A stretch of DNA of 6,466 nucleotides from Deltaproteobacteria bacterium (GTDB taxonomy: Bacteria > Desulfobacterota > Desulfomonilia > UBA1062): the NCBI GenBank assembly GCA_003643935.1, contig QMLJ01000073.1:1-6466 (forward strand), in the 5' to 3' direction. Positions 1 to 6,388 of the stretch are shown one piece after another. Both the position numbers and the translations under genes were made by a program. Every line of letters starts with the position of its first letter. The stretch's first letter is position 1. The notes beneath the pieces are model-generated. The model did no database searches, had not been told where the DNA came from, and was given only the letters and a program-made list of their open reading frames with translations.

Positions 1-5
1 GCCAC

Positions 6-299
6 GTGAAAGAGCTTGGTAAGAAGTATAAGTGTTATAAGTGTGGATGCAAGTTCTACGACCTGAACAAGCCCAGGGCGATATGCCCAAGGTGTGGAGA
101 GGATCAGGCCAATGAGGAAACCAAGAAGCTGTTAAAGAAAAGAAAGAGAAGGGTATTTTCAAGGACCAAGCCAGAGGCCAAGCCGGTATCTGTTGCAGAG
201 GGTCTTGAGACAACAGACGTTGATATGGGGGGGTACGTTGTCGACATGGAGGACATTGTACTGGAAGAGACTAGTAATGACGACGAGTCCACTAGCTAA
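6..299 (+). CDS. FYDLN-type zinc ribbon protein with acidic tail
   Basis: This small protein of 97 residues has an N-terminal zinc ribbon: Cys10, Cys13, Cys27 and Cys30 form two CxxC knuckles, and the segment FYDLNK (residues 17-22) lies between them. That combination is the signature of the FYDLN_acid family (TIGR02300 type), whose members end in a low-complexity acidic region. Here residues 70-97 are rich in Asp and Glu, and a basic Lys/Arg stretch (about 40-58) separates the two parts. The function of the family is unknown; a nucleic-acid or protein-binding role is only an inference from the zinc ribbon. The GTG at position 6 places the usual ELG motif right at the N-terminus, as expected, but the frame stays open to the window edge, so a start slightly upstream and any ribosome binding site cannot be seen. 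The gene converges on the yihY-like gene, and the two stop codons overlap. Confidence 0.85.
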   Translation: MKELGKKYKCYKCGCKFYDLNKPRAICPRCGEDQANEETKKLLKKRKRRVFSRTKPEAKPVSVAEGLETTDVDMGGYVVDMEDIVLEETSNDDESTS

Positions 300-1452
300 T
301 TCCGGGCTTGATCTCAGATAAGGGCATAGATATGAAAGCCCCTATATCCTGACAATCCTCAGGGCCCATCCCTGCCAGCAGGTCAGAGTTTATATCTCCA
401 ATAAAAAGGTCTGCGAGATCAGACACAAGGATCTCGCTCGCTCCCTTGTTGGGTAGAAGTAAATTCTCTCTAATAGAGAGTATGCCGGAAGAGATAAGTG
501 TGCTTATCACCAGGGACACAATACTTAAGGGATAATTGGAACGTTCCGAGAGCTCCTTCTCTCCAAGAAAAATACCTTTTTTTATATTTCTGAACAGTAC
601 ATCCAGCAGGTCTATGGATGCCCTGAACAGCTTGGCAGGGGTGGCCTTTTTATCCTCGGTAAGATATTCTGGGAATTGAACAAAAAACGCTATCTCTGCA
701 CCTAGGAGTATTACAATCCAATTTATGTATATCCAGAGTAGAAATACGGGTATGGCTCCCAATGAACCGTATATGGTGAAAGAAGTTGTCACAACCTTCA
801 TATAGCTTTGGTATAAGAAGCTGGAAATAACCCAGATCAAACCCCCTATGCCGGCACCTATCAACGCAGATCTGTTCTCCACCTCAGTGTTGGGAACAAG
901 TTTATATATAATAAAGAGACTGAATACTATAAAGACTATCAGCAGTGGCTTGAGCGTATGGAGGAATGATAGTTCTGGCATCAGCTTTGAGAGAAAGGAT
1001 ACAAATCCGAAGACTATCACCGCTGCCACTGGACCTAGGGTTGTTACAGCCCAGTACATGGCAAACTTGAACCAGAAAGGCCTGTTCTCAGTCCTGCCCC
1101 ATATGTTGTTGATTGCCTTTTCCAGCGCTGAGAATAGGGGTATGAATGTAAGTATAAATATGCTTGTCCCGAATATACCGAGTGTACCAACGTTTATCCT
1201 GTCCACATAGGACTGTATGTGTTGCAGCACCTCCATCTTATGGGTTGGATCGAGTATCTCGGAGATAATGGGCATAAGTATGGTCTCTTGTAATTCCCTG
1301 AATCCTCCGAAGGCCTTGAAGAGCGAAAGGGCAACAGCGAGTAGGGGCACCAAGGCGAAAAGAGTTGTATATGTCAATGATGCAGCCCACAGTAAACAGT
1401 TATTATCCTGAAAGGCCTTCCATATACGCCTTGTGTTATCAATTAATTTCAT
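292..1452 (-). CDS. YihY/BrkB family inner membrane protein with C-terminal extension
   Basis: This is a polytopic membrane protein of the YihY/virulence factor BrkB family (UPF0761), formerly misannotated as ribonuclease BN. About six hydrophobic segments are visible (roughly 20-45, 92-110, 130-156, 168-186, 196-216, 228-258). Family hallmarks are [17 protein letters not shown] near residue 24 and [18 protein letters not shown] followed by GAEIAFF near residues 228-257. Typical members have about 290-300 residues. This one has 386, because residues 262-386 form a soluble tail. Within it, residues about 295-330 (including [20 protein letters not shown]) look like a winged-helix-type segment; that is my inference. 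The ATG at 1452 lies inside the end of the cvpA-like gene (14-base overlap), so the two are probably translationally coupled. It is the last gene of the minus-strand run, and its stop overlaps the stop of the convergent FYDLN gene. The biochemical role of the family is unsettled; transport or envelope functions have been proposed. Confidence 0.88.
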   Translation of the reverse strand: MKLIDNTRRIWKAFQDNNCLLWAASLTYTTLFALVPLLAVALSLFKAFGGFRELQETILMPIISEILDPTHKMEVLQHIQSYVDRINVGTLGIFGTSIFILTFIPLFSALEKAINNIWGRTENRPFWFKFAMYWAVTTLGPVAAVIVFGFVSFLSKLMPELSFLHTLKPLLIVFIVFSLFIIYKLVPNTEVENRSALIGAGIGGLIWVISSFLYQSYMKVVTTSFTIYGSLGAIPVFLLWIYINWIVILLGAEIAFFVQFPEYLTEDKKATPAKLFRASIDLLDVLFRNIKKGIFLGEKELSERSNYPLSIVSLVISTLISSGILSIRENLLLPNKGASEILVSDLADLFIGDINSDLLAGMGPEDCQDIGAFISMPLSEIKPGIS

Positions 1453-1942
1453 CGGTTATCTTTTTTATTCTTTTGTAGAAGTTGGTTGGTACAATACTCT
1501 TTGTATGAGAAATTATCTTGTTGGAATAGTGGCGTGTGTGGGAGTGCTTGAGTATTGCACTGCCTTTTGGTAGACCCATCTGCAACAGAGTTATACCTAT
1601 GCACGCTATTATGGCGCCCTTTAGTATGCCAGAGAGCCCTCCCAATATCCTGTCAAGTGGGGATAGGCCGGATGCCTTAGACATGCGTTGAAGTACAAAT
1701 GCAATAAGTTTTATGAAGACATAGGTGCCAATAAACACGACTACGTACGCAAGTATACCCGAAGGGTCTGAAATCTTTAAAAGGGAGATAAGTCTTGAGG
1801 CAAGGTAAGAATACCTCTTAGAGACAATGAGTGCTCCAAATAGTGCAACTATGGAAGATAGGTCTCTTATGAAACCTCTCAAGATGCCGGCAATGCAAAA
1901 AAAACCCAGTATTAAATATACCGCGATATCCAGTGCGCTCAT
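1439..1942 (-). CDS. CvpA family membrane protein
   Basis: The 167-residue protein has four predicted membrane segments (about 5-22, 30-46, 62-84, 101-121) and a basic cytoplasmic-type tail, which is the architecture and length of the CvpA family. Typical motifs are the GILRGFIRDLSS stretch following the first helix (19-30) and SPLDRILGGLSGILKGAIIA (94-113) leading into the fourth helix. E. coli CvpA is required for colicin V production and for tolerance of bile-type envelope stress; its molecular activity is unknown. The ATG at 1942 follows the previous stop by 15 bases. The Shine-Dalgarno is poor (GAGAG directly adjacent, AGG further up), so expression may depend on re-initiation from the upstream gene. 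The 14-base overlap with the yihY-like gene downstream supports one transcript. The call rests on topology plus these motifs. Confidence 0.85.
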   Translation of the reverse strand: MSALDIAVYLILGFFCIAGILRGFIRDLSSIVALFGALIVSKRYSYLASRLISLLKISDPSGILAYVVVFIGTYVFIKLIAFVLQRMSKASGLSPLDRILGGLSGILKGAIIACIGITLLQMGLPKGSAILKHSHTRHYSNKIISHTKSIVPTNFYKRIKKITDEIN

Positions 1943-1957
1943 CTCTCTTTTGTATAC

Positions 1958-2371
1958 CTATCTTATTTTTATAAGCTCTATCCTCTTGATGTCCTTGAGT
2001 GCAATCTGGTAATTCCCATAATCGGTCTTGCCGTATATCCTGGAGAGCGCATTTACCTTGAGACCACATAGTTTCTTGTTGTCCTTTAGATGTATGCAGG
2101 CCTCATCCTTAGATATGTCTATATAAGATATATTATTGAATGGTATCTGTATCCTACCCTTGCCAAGGAATCCCTTGAACATGAGCTTTCCGTCCATGTT
2201 TACCCAGGATATCTTAACTGTTGTGTTGGAGGTATCCAGGATCTTGGCATCATATACCCCCATCTCCACTGTTTTGGCTTGGTTGCCACCTAGCCCTGAC
2301 ATACCCATCAATAGTGGTATGATAAAGGCCATTACCAGAAACCAGGGATATCTTTTATTTACGCTTGCCAT
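1958..2371 (-). CDS. Exported protein of unknown function
   Basis: I do not recognise this 137-residue protein. It begins with a basic N-terminus (KR at 6-7) and a hydrophobic stretch (about 9-27) ending in small residues, which looks like a Sec signal peptide or an uncleaved anchor; there is no lipobox cysteine, so it is not a lipoprotein. The remaining ~105 residues appear beta-rich. Two segments have the same spacing of hydrophobic residues, IQIPFNNISYIDI (74-86) and YQIALKDIKRIEL (121-133), suggesting an internal duplication of a small beta unit. Cys92 and Cys102 are the only cysteines and could form a disulfide if the protein is periplasmic. The ATG at 2371 has a strong GGAGG seven bases upstream and overlaps the end of the DUF4911-like gene by 13 bases. 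Position between that gene and cvpA suggests co-expression, not a defined function. Confidence 0.75.
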   Translation of the reverse strand: MASVNKRYPWFLVMAFIIPLLMGMSGLGGNQAKTVEMGVYDAKILDTSNTTVKISWVNMDGKLMFKGFLGKGRIQIPFNNISYIDISKDEACIHLKDNKKLCGLKVNALSRIYGKTDYGNYQIALKDIKRIELIKIR

Positions 2372-2583
2372 GATAATACCTCCTTCACAACTCTCTCTTT
2401 TTTTAACGCATCAATAAGGCTAGCCAGGACATCATACTGTGCCTTGGGGTATTCTATAACGACCCTTGCCGTGTAAGGATCCAATGTCCTCATCACGCCC
2501 AAACCATCGTATCCTTCCAATATAAACTTCACGTAGGCTATATCCTTCCTTGCAAGTCTTAAAACCACAGAATTCATTCCCAC
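2359..2583 (-). CDS. DUF4911-like small protein
   Basis: This is a 74-residue soluble protein with no signal peptide or membrane segment. The core, DIAYVKFILEGYDGLGVMRTLDP (about residues 14-36), followed by a beta strand (ARVVIEYP, about 39-46) and a final amphipathic helix, matches my memory of the DUF4911 family. That is a short domain of unknown function seen in Deltaproteobacteria and some other anaerobes. The helix-loop-strand pattern is also reminiscent of small ACT-like or ferredoxin-like folds, which is inference only. The start is uncertain: GTG at 2583 or ATG at 2577, two codons later. An in-frame stop just upstream rules out a longer form. The GGGA at 2581-2578 is too close to serve the ATG well. 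It is the first gene after the 167-base gap behind prfB and overlaps the exported-protein gene by 13 bases, so it may open a second transcription unit or be read through from prfB. Confidence 0.7.
   Translation of the reverse strand: MGMNSVVLRLARKDIAYVKFILEGYDGLGVMRTLDPYTARVVIEYPKAQYDVLASLIDALKKERVVKEVLSWQA
2379..2383 (-). promoter_or_regulatory. Shine-Dalgarno of the exported-protein gene
   Basis: GGAGG (within AAGGAGG) lies 7 bases before the ATG at 2371. It sits inside the coding sequence of the preceding DUF4911-like gene, so this start is independently strong despite the 13-base gene overlap. Confidence 0.75.
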
Positions 2584-2640
2584 GGTCTAGAAGGCTAGCA
2601 CAAGTGAAATATATGTTCAAGTAAAGCAATTCACTAAATA

Positions 2641-2681
2641 GGCATTGTATGCCGGGACTCAGGTAAATAAGAGATTACCTG
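2641..2681 (-). other. Two small hairpins in the prfB to DUF4911 intergenic gap
   Basis: The 167-base gap (2584-2751) contains two inverted repeats. One is CAGGTAA/TTACCTG (7 bp, 8-base loop, 2660-2681). The other is GGCAT/ATGCC (5 bp, 3-base loop, 2641-2653). On the minus strand the second is followed by TATTT, a weak U-tract, so the pair could act as a leaky terminator or processing site between prfB and the downstream genes. A TATATT hexamer at about 2609-2614 (minus) could be a -10 element for the DUF4911-like gene, but no good -35 accompanies it. Nothing else was recognised in the gap. Confidence 0.3.
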
Positions 2682-2751
2682 TCTTGTTTTGTCAGTTCTC
2701 CGTGGTCCGTAGTACAAGGTGCAAGGTATAGGTAGATGGACTTGCCTTCTA

Positions 2752-3844
2752 TTATTCTTTTTGCATCAAGAGATAGGCATTTATGAACGGGTCTAGGTCG
2801 CCGTCGAGCACAGAGTCCACGTTTCCTATCTCAAGGTTTGTCCTATGGTCCTTCACCATCTGGTAGGGCTGGAGTATGTAGGAACGTATCTGGCTACCCC
2901 ATGCAATCTCTTTCTTTCCCTTGTGGAATTCCTCCACCTGGTCCTTTTTCTTCTGTTCTTCAAGCCTGTATAGCTTTGAGATAAGCACTTTCATGGCAAA
3001 TGCCTTGTTCTTGTGCTGGGATCTCTCATTCTGGCATTGTACCACTATGCCCGTTGGGACATGGGTTATACGTACTGCTGAATCCGTCTTGTTGACATGC
3101 TGACCTCCGTGGCCGGAAGCCCTGAATGTGTCAATCCTTAAATCATTTTCGTCTATCTTTATGTCTATATTCTGGTCAACCTCAGGCGTTACCATGACAG
3201 ACGCAAAAGACGTGTGCCTCCTGTTGTTAGAATCAAACGGGGAAATTCTTACAAGCCTGTGCACGCCTGTCTCTCCCTTCAGGTAACCAAAGGCCCATTG
3301 ACCTGCCACTTCTACAGTTGCATTCTTGATGCCTGCTTCCTCGTCCGAGGATATATCAATGATAGATGTTTTGAATCCCTTTTTTTCTGCCCATCTAAGG
3401 TACATCCTGAGGATCATCTCCGCCCAGTCCTGGGCCTCAAGGCCGCCTGCTCCTGAGTGGATCTCGAGGAAGGCGTTTTTCTTGTCATCAGGACCGGAAA
3501 GCACATGGGCCTTTTCTACGGAGATAATCTCTTCTTGCAATCTATCCAGGATTTCCCTGATCTCTTGGATCACCTCGTGTTCGTCTTCCTGGGCTAGTTC
3601 CAAGAGCACATCCAAATCTTCCCGGAGCTGGCTTATCCTGTTCCAAGAGTCGAGTATTTCATGTATCCTTGACCTTTCAAGCTGGATTTCCTTTATCCTG
3701 TCGGGATCCTTCCAGATATCTGGGCTTGAAAGTATCTTGTCCAGTTCTTCTAATCTCTGTTCCTTTTCAGGTATCTCAAAGATAGCCCCTGATGTTTTCT
3801 ATCTTCTTGCCTAGATCTTCCAGTTGTTCTTTATACTCTAGCAT
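2752..3844 (-). CDS. prfB: Peptide chain release factor 2, programmed +1 frameshift
   Basis: RF2 recognises UGA and UAA stop codons on the ribosome and triggers hydrolysis of peptidyl-tRNA. The gene is split between two frames. ATG at 3844 opens 22 codons ending in RGYL and an in-frame TGA (3778-3776). A +1 shift at CTT then reads on from GAG (3777) for 341 more codons to TAA at 2752-2754, giving 363 residues against 365 in E. coli. Visible motifs in full-length numbering: SPDIWKDP near 39-46, the codon-recognition tripeptide Ser-Pro-Phe at 201-203, and the catalytic Gly-Gly-Gln at 246-248 in the segment RASGHGGQHVNKTDSAV. The residue corresponding to E. coli 246 is Ala (A242), the common bacterial state. 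The start overlaps the end of lnt by 14 bases with only a weak AGG Shine-Dalgarno, implying translational coupling. A reader that ignores the shift would wrongly begin the protein at an internal TTG (3615). Confidence 0.97.
3775..3790 (-). promoter_or_regulatory. RF2 programmed +1 frameshift signal
   Basis: Reading on the minus strand, AGG GGC TAT CTT TGA G closely matches the classical prfB autoregulatory site (AGG GGG TAT CTT TGA C). The internal Shine-Dalgarno-like AGGGG (3790-3786) sits at the standard distance from the slippery CTT (3781-3779), and the in-frame TGA follows at 3778-3776. When RF2 is scarce, slow termination at this UGA lets the ribosome slip +1 and make RF2. Two differences from E. 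coli are a C in place of the last G of the stimulator and G in place of C after TGA. Confidence 0.95.
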
Positions 3845-5312
3845 TATGCCTGAAGTAGGTAGCATTGAGTATTTTTATTGTCAACACAACAATGGCCACT
3901 ATGACCCATAGCCAATCGATTATAGGGCCATGCCTCGAGTAGAACGTGCTGTAGTGTATCTTCTCAATATCATCTACCAGTACACCTTCCTTGTTCAGCC
4001 CTATTCGGCATCTTATCCTCCCGGTGGGGTCTATTATGGCAGATATCCCGTGGTTTACGGACCTTATGAGCCAGCGCCTTGTCTCGATAGAACGGAACGC
4101 ACTCATCCTGAGCAGCTGTTGAGGCGCAGACCATGTCCTGAACCATGCGTCATTGGATGCATTCACCAGGTAAAGTGCGTTTTCCCTGCATAATGTGCGT
4201 GAGAGTCCAGGGAATATACTCTCGAAGCATATAAGTATGCCTGCATCACCCACGGGATGGATTTTACTACCACTCGAGAAATCCCCGATCCCTTTTGTGA
4301 GCGTCCCAAAGATGGGCTTGAGCAGGTATGCAAGGGGCAGATATTCCCCGAAAGGCACAAGGTGTGTCTTGTCGTAAAATCCGCAGATTGAACCGTTTCT
4401 AAGTGCCCATACCCTGTTGAAATACTTTCCTTCTTCAAAGGCAGGGCTTCCTGCCATAAGTAATGTGTTATTACATTCCTTGCTCAGATCAATGACTTTC
4501 ATGGTGGGCTCCCATTGCCTGAACAGGAAAAAGTTGCAAGCAGACTCGGGCCATACAATGACTTCTGCACCCCTGGAGACAGCAATCTTGGTAAGCCTGG
4601 AATAGGTCTCAAGCGATGGTTCTACCATGCTGGGCAACCATTTTTCCTCCTGTGGCACGCTGGCCTGGACAACGGCTGCCCTTAGGGGAAAGGCCTTGTA
4701 ATCGAGATGTTCCATGCGCCAGTAACCCCAGGTCATTATCCCTATGAATACAATCAGGCTGACAGCAATGGCCGTATACCTTCCTTTTAGTGCCCTATAC
4801 AAAGACAGGTTCACCATTATTATAATGCCACTTATAATGTATACGCCGCCTATCTCGGAAACCTGTATGGCAGGACCTATAGGGAATAGGGCGTAACCCG
4901 CAAGCTCCCACGGGAAACCCGAGAGTGCATAGGTTCTTATTAGTTCAAGTAACACCCATGCACCGGGTAACGTGAATAAAGCAAGGGCTGAGTCTTTCTC
5001 TAGCCATGAGATCCACGCAAAGGCTGAGAAATAGAGTGCGAGATACAGGATAAAGATAGTTAGGACCGCACATGCAGAAAAGAAACTCAGGCCTCCGAAA
5101 AAGTACATAACATACGCCACCCAGTATATGATGCCTGCCCATGCGACCAGCCCTGCGACTAGACCGAAAAACAGGGCCTCTTTCCAGGTAGACTTGTCTA
5201 CTATAATGAACAAGGGCAGGGCGAAGATTAGTATAAAAGGCCATATGCTGGTGTCAGGGAACGAAAGCGCGTACAGTAGACCGGAGAGTATTGCCAGAAA
5301 GAGCTTCTTCAA
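3831..5312 (-). CDS. lnt: Apolipoprotein N-acyltransferase
   Basis: Lnt carries out the last step of bacterial lipoprotein maturation, moving an acyl chain from a phospholipid to the N-terminal diacylglyceryl-cysteine on the periplasmic face of the inner membrane. The 493-residue length is normal. Residues 1-205 hold the multi-helix membrane domain, followed by a nitrilase-like (C-N hydrolase) domain at about 210-455 and a final membrane helix at 463-484. The expected catalytic triad is present: Glu256 in VIVWPESA, Lys315 in GFYDKTHLVPFGEY, and Cys362 in ILICFESIFP. The N-terminal GLLYALSFP (11-19) and FPWELAGY (133-140) are also typical. The start is TTG at 5312, overlapping the corC stop as TTGA, with GAGGG nine bases upstream inside corC. 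The 3' end overlaps prfB. Gene order corC-lnt matches ybeX-lnt in E. coli. Confidence 0.96.
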   Translation of the reverse strand: MKKLFLAILSGLLYALSFPDTSIWPFILIFALPLFIIVDKSTWKEALFFGLVAGLVAWAGIIYWVAYVMYFFGGLSFFSACAVLTIFILYLALYFSAFAWISWLEKDSALALFTLPGAWVLLELIRTYALSGFPWELAGYALFPIGPAIQVSEIGGVYIISGIIIMVNLSLYRALKGRYTAIAVSLIVFIGIMTWGYWRMEHLDYKAFPLRAAVVQASVPQEEKWLPSMVEPSLETYSRLTKIAVSRGAEVIVWPESACNFFLFRQWEPTMKVIDLSKECNNTLLMAGSPAFEEGKYFNRVWALRNGSICGFYDKTHLVPFGEYLPLAYLLKPIFGTLTKGIGDFSSGSKIHPVGDAGILICFESIFPGLSRTLCRENALYLVNASNDAWFRTWSAPQQLLRMSAFRSIETRRWLIRSVNHGISAIIDPTGRIRCRIGLNKEGVLVDDIEKIHYSTFYSRHGPIIDWLWVIVAIVVLTIKILNATYFRHNARV

Positions 5313-6148
5313 TCCTTAAGACCCTCAGGGACATATACAATGAGTTTTGATATCCTTTTCTTCTCAGCCCCGGCCACCTTGAAAACTAGGCCTCCATATT
5401 CAAGGGTTTCTCCAGGGCTTGGTATACGTTCCATCAGATAGGTGATAAAGCCAGCTATGGTATCATAATCGCCCTCGGGGATATCTATAGAGAACGCCTT
5501 GCAGAAATCATCTATTGGCATCCTTGGGTCAACCAGATAGACACCACCGCCCTGGTCTATGATAGAGGGTTGAACCTCTTCGTCGTCGCTAGGTATATCA
5601 CCCACGATTTCCTCGATTATATCTACCAGAGTCAGCAGTCCGTCGACATTACCGTATTCATCTATCACAATAGCCATGTTCAACCTTTTTTTTCTGAATT
5701 CATCGAGCAGGTCTATCAGTTTTTTGCCTTCTGGGACAAAGTAGGGTTCCCTCATGATATTCTTGATATATATGTCTTCAGTGGGACTATGCCAGAAAGG
5801 AAGGAGGTCCTTCGCATATATGATGCCTACTATGTTACCTGAATTCCTGTCAAAAATAGGAATCCTGGAGTGGCCCGAGTCAATAATGGTTTTGACCACG
5901 TCATCCACAGTAACATCGGTGTTTAGACCTACTATATCTACCCTGGGTACCATTATCTCGTGGACCTCGGTATCCTTAAGAACTATGATGTTGTGGATCA
6001 TGTCACCTTGGTCTTCGTCTATGAAACCCTTTTGTTCGACCTCGTCTATGATGTCGTATATCTCTTCTCTGGTGGCCTTTTTGGGTGTTTTCTTGAATAG
6101 AAACTTAAGCCTGTTCAGGAAAGGTTTATCAGAAGTGTCACTTTCCAA
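5309..6148 (-). CDS. corC: CorC/HlyC-type CBS domain protein
   Basis: This 279-residue soluble protein resembles E. coli YbeX/CorC. After a basic N-terminal segment and a helical region (25-60) come two CBS domains, about 62-118 and 128-184. They include MVPRVDI (66-72), SRIPIF (94-99), GIIYAKDLL (108-116) and the family hallmark VIDEYGNVDGLLTLVDIIEE (161-180) followed by IVGDI. Residues about 195-275 form the CorC_HlyC (transporter-associated) domain with YDTIAGFITYLMERIP (228-243). There is no DUF21/CNNM membrane domain, so this is the short CorC type, not the membrane-bound CorB/YfjD type. CBS pairs in this family bind adenine nucleotides; YbeX has been linked to Mg2+/Co2+ efflux and, in E. 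coli, to ribosome metabolism. The TTG start at 6148 is chosen because a near-perfect GGAGG lies 8 bases upstream. It is the first recognised gene of the run and overlaps lnt by 4 bases. Confidence 0.93.
   Translation of the reverse strand: MESDTSDKPFLNRLKFLFKKTPKKATREEIYDIIDEVEQKGFIDEDQGDMIHNIIVLKDTEVHEIMVPRVDIVGLNTDVTVDDVVKTIIDSGHSRIPIFDRNSGNIVGIIYAKDLLPFWHSPTEDIYIKNIMREPYFVPEGKKLIDLLDEFRKKRLNMAIVIDEYGNVDGLLTLVDIIEEIVGDIPSDDEEVQPSIIDQGGGVYLVDPRMPIDDFCKAFSIDIPEGDYDTIAGFITYLMERIPSPGETLEYGGLVFKVAGAEKKRISKLIVYVPEGLKD
5322..5326 (-). promoter_or_regulatory. Shine-Dalgarno supporting the TTG start of lnt
   Basis: GAGGG lies 9 bases before the TTG at 5312, within the last codons of corC. It supports initiation at this non-ATG codon, which shares two bases with the corC stop codon (TTGA overlap). 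Confidence 0.65.
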
Positions 6149-6156
6149 CTACTATA

Positions 6157-6161
6157 CCTCC
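6157..6161 (-). promoter_or_regulatory. Shine-Dalgarno deciding the TTG start of corC
   Basis: GGAGG lies 8 bases before TTG at 6148. An ATG directly in front of the GGAGG (6164-6162) reads only ATG GAG GTA TAG, so it cannot be the corC start. Confidence 0.8.
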
Positions 6162-6185
6162 ATGCAACTCTTTCATATAAGTCCA

Positions 6186-6214
6186 TATCTATCCTAAATA
6201 TACCGTTCAGTCAA
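6186..6214 (-). promoter_or_regulatory. Possible sigma70-type promoter for corC-lnt-prfB
   Basis: On the minus strand TTGACT (6214-6209) is followed after 17 bases by TAGATA (6191-6186). The -35 is good (5/6) but the -10 is poor (3/6). It would start transcription about 30 bases before the corC start codon. This is pattern matching only; a promoter further upstream, before the leader ORF, is equally possible. Confidence 0.25.
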
Positions 6215-6274
6215 TCAGGCTCTCACATGTGCTCCTTTAACAGGTTGGCTGCCCCCTTCACCATGGTGTAACAT
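6215..6274 (-). CDS. Possible 19-residue leader ORF upstream of corC
   Basis: ATG at 6274 opens 19 codons (MLHHGEGGSQPVKGAHVRA) ending in TGA at 6217-6215. A full GGAGG (6288-6284) stands 9 bases before the ATG, the best-placed ribosome binding site in this non-coding stretch. The peptide resembles nothing I know and has no run of a single regulatory amino acid as in classical attenuators. The ORF starts immediately after the inner arm of an inverted repeat that could hide its Shine-Dalgarno. It could be a regulatory uORF, a chance ORF, or the remnant of a larger gene. It lies 66 bases upstream of the corC start. Confidence 0.3.
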   Translation of the reverse strand: MLHHGEGGSQPVKGAHVRA

Positions 6275-6388
6275 CCTGGACTTCCTCCAAAAAAATCTCA
6301 TAAAATTAAGATAACTCAATGATATTGATATGTTACGTGGAAGTGCAAGTGAAAACTGTGTTTTTGGTAAAAGTGAGGAAAGTCCAGG
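6275..6388. repeat. Imperfect inverted repeat flanking an 87-base loop
   Basis: The arms are CCTGGACTTCCTC (6275-6287) and GAGGAAAGTCCAGG (6375-6388). They are complementary over 13 bp with one bulged base. In a minus-strand transcript the upstream arm would pair with the Shine-Dalgarno and spacer of the possible leader ORF. The intervening sequence is AT-rich and contains two smaller hairpins: TCAAT/ATTGA and TGAAAAC/GTTTTTG (the latter with a 3-base TGT loop, about 6350-6366). Confidence 0.6.

Noticed and set aside
848..1210. 120-codon plus-strand ORF inside the yihY-like gene, and similar plus-strand ORFs at 3326-3814 and 5754-6197
   Set aside because: They lie antisense to clearly conserved genes, show no domain features and have compositions typical of shadow frames.
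2752..3615. Release factor read as a 287-residue protein starting at TTG 3615
   Set aside because: The frame continues upstream without a stop to 3777, with conserved RF2 sequence, and joins a 22-codon ORF through a classical +1 shift site. The short form would lack the N-terminal domain.
6259..6268. Perfect 10-base palindrome CACCATGGTG as an operator
   Set aside because: It falls inside the possible leader ORF, is a single copy and matches no operator I know. A lone 10-base palindrome is not enough evidence.
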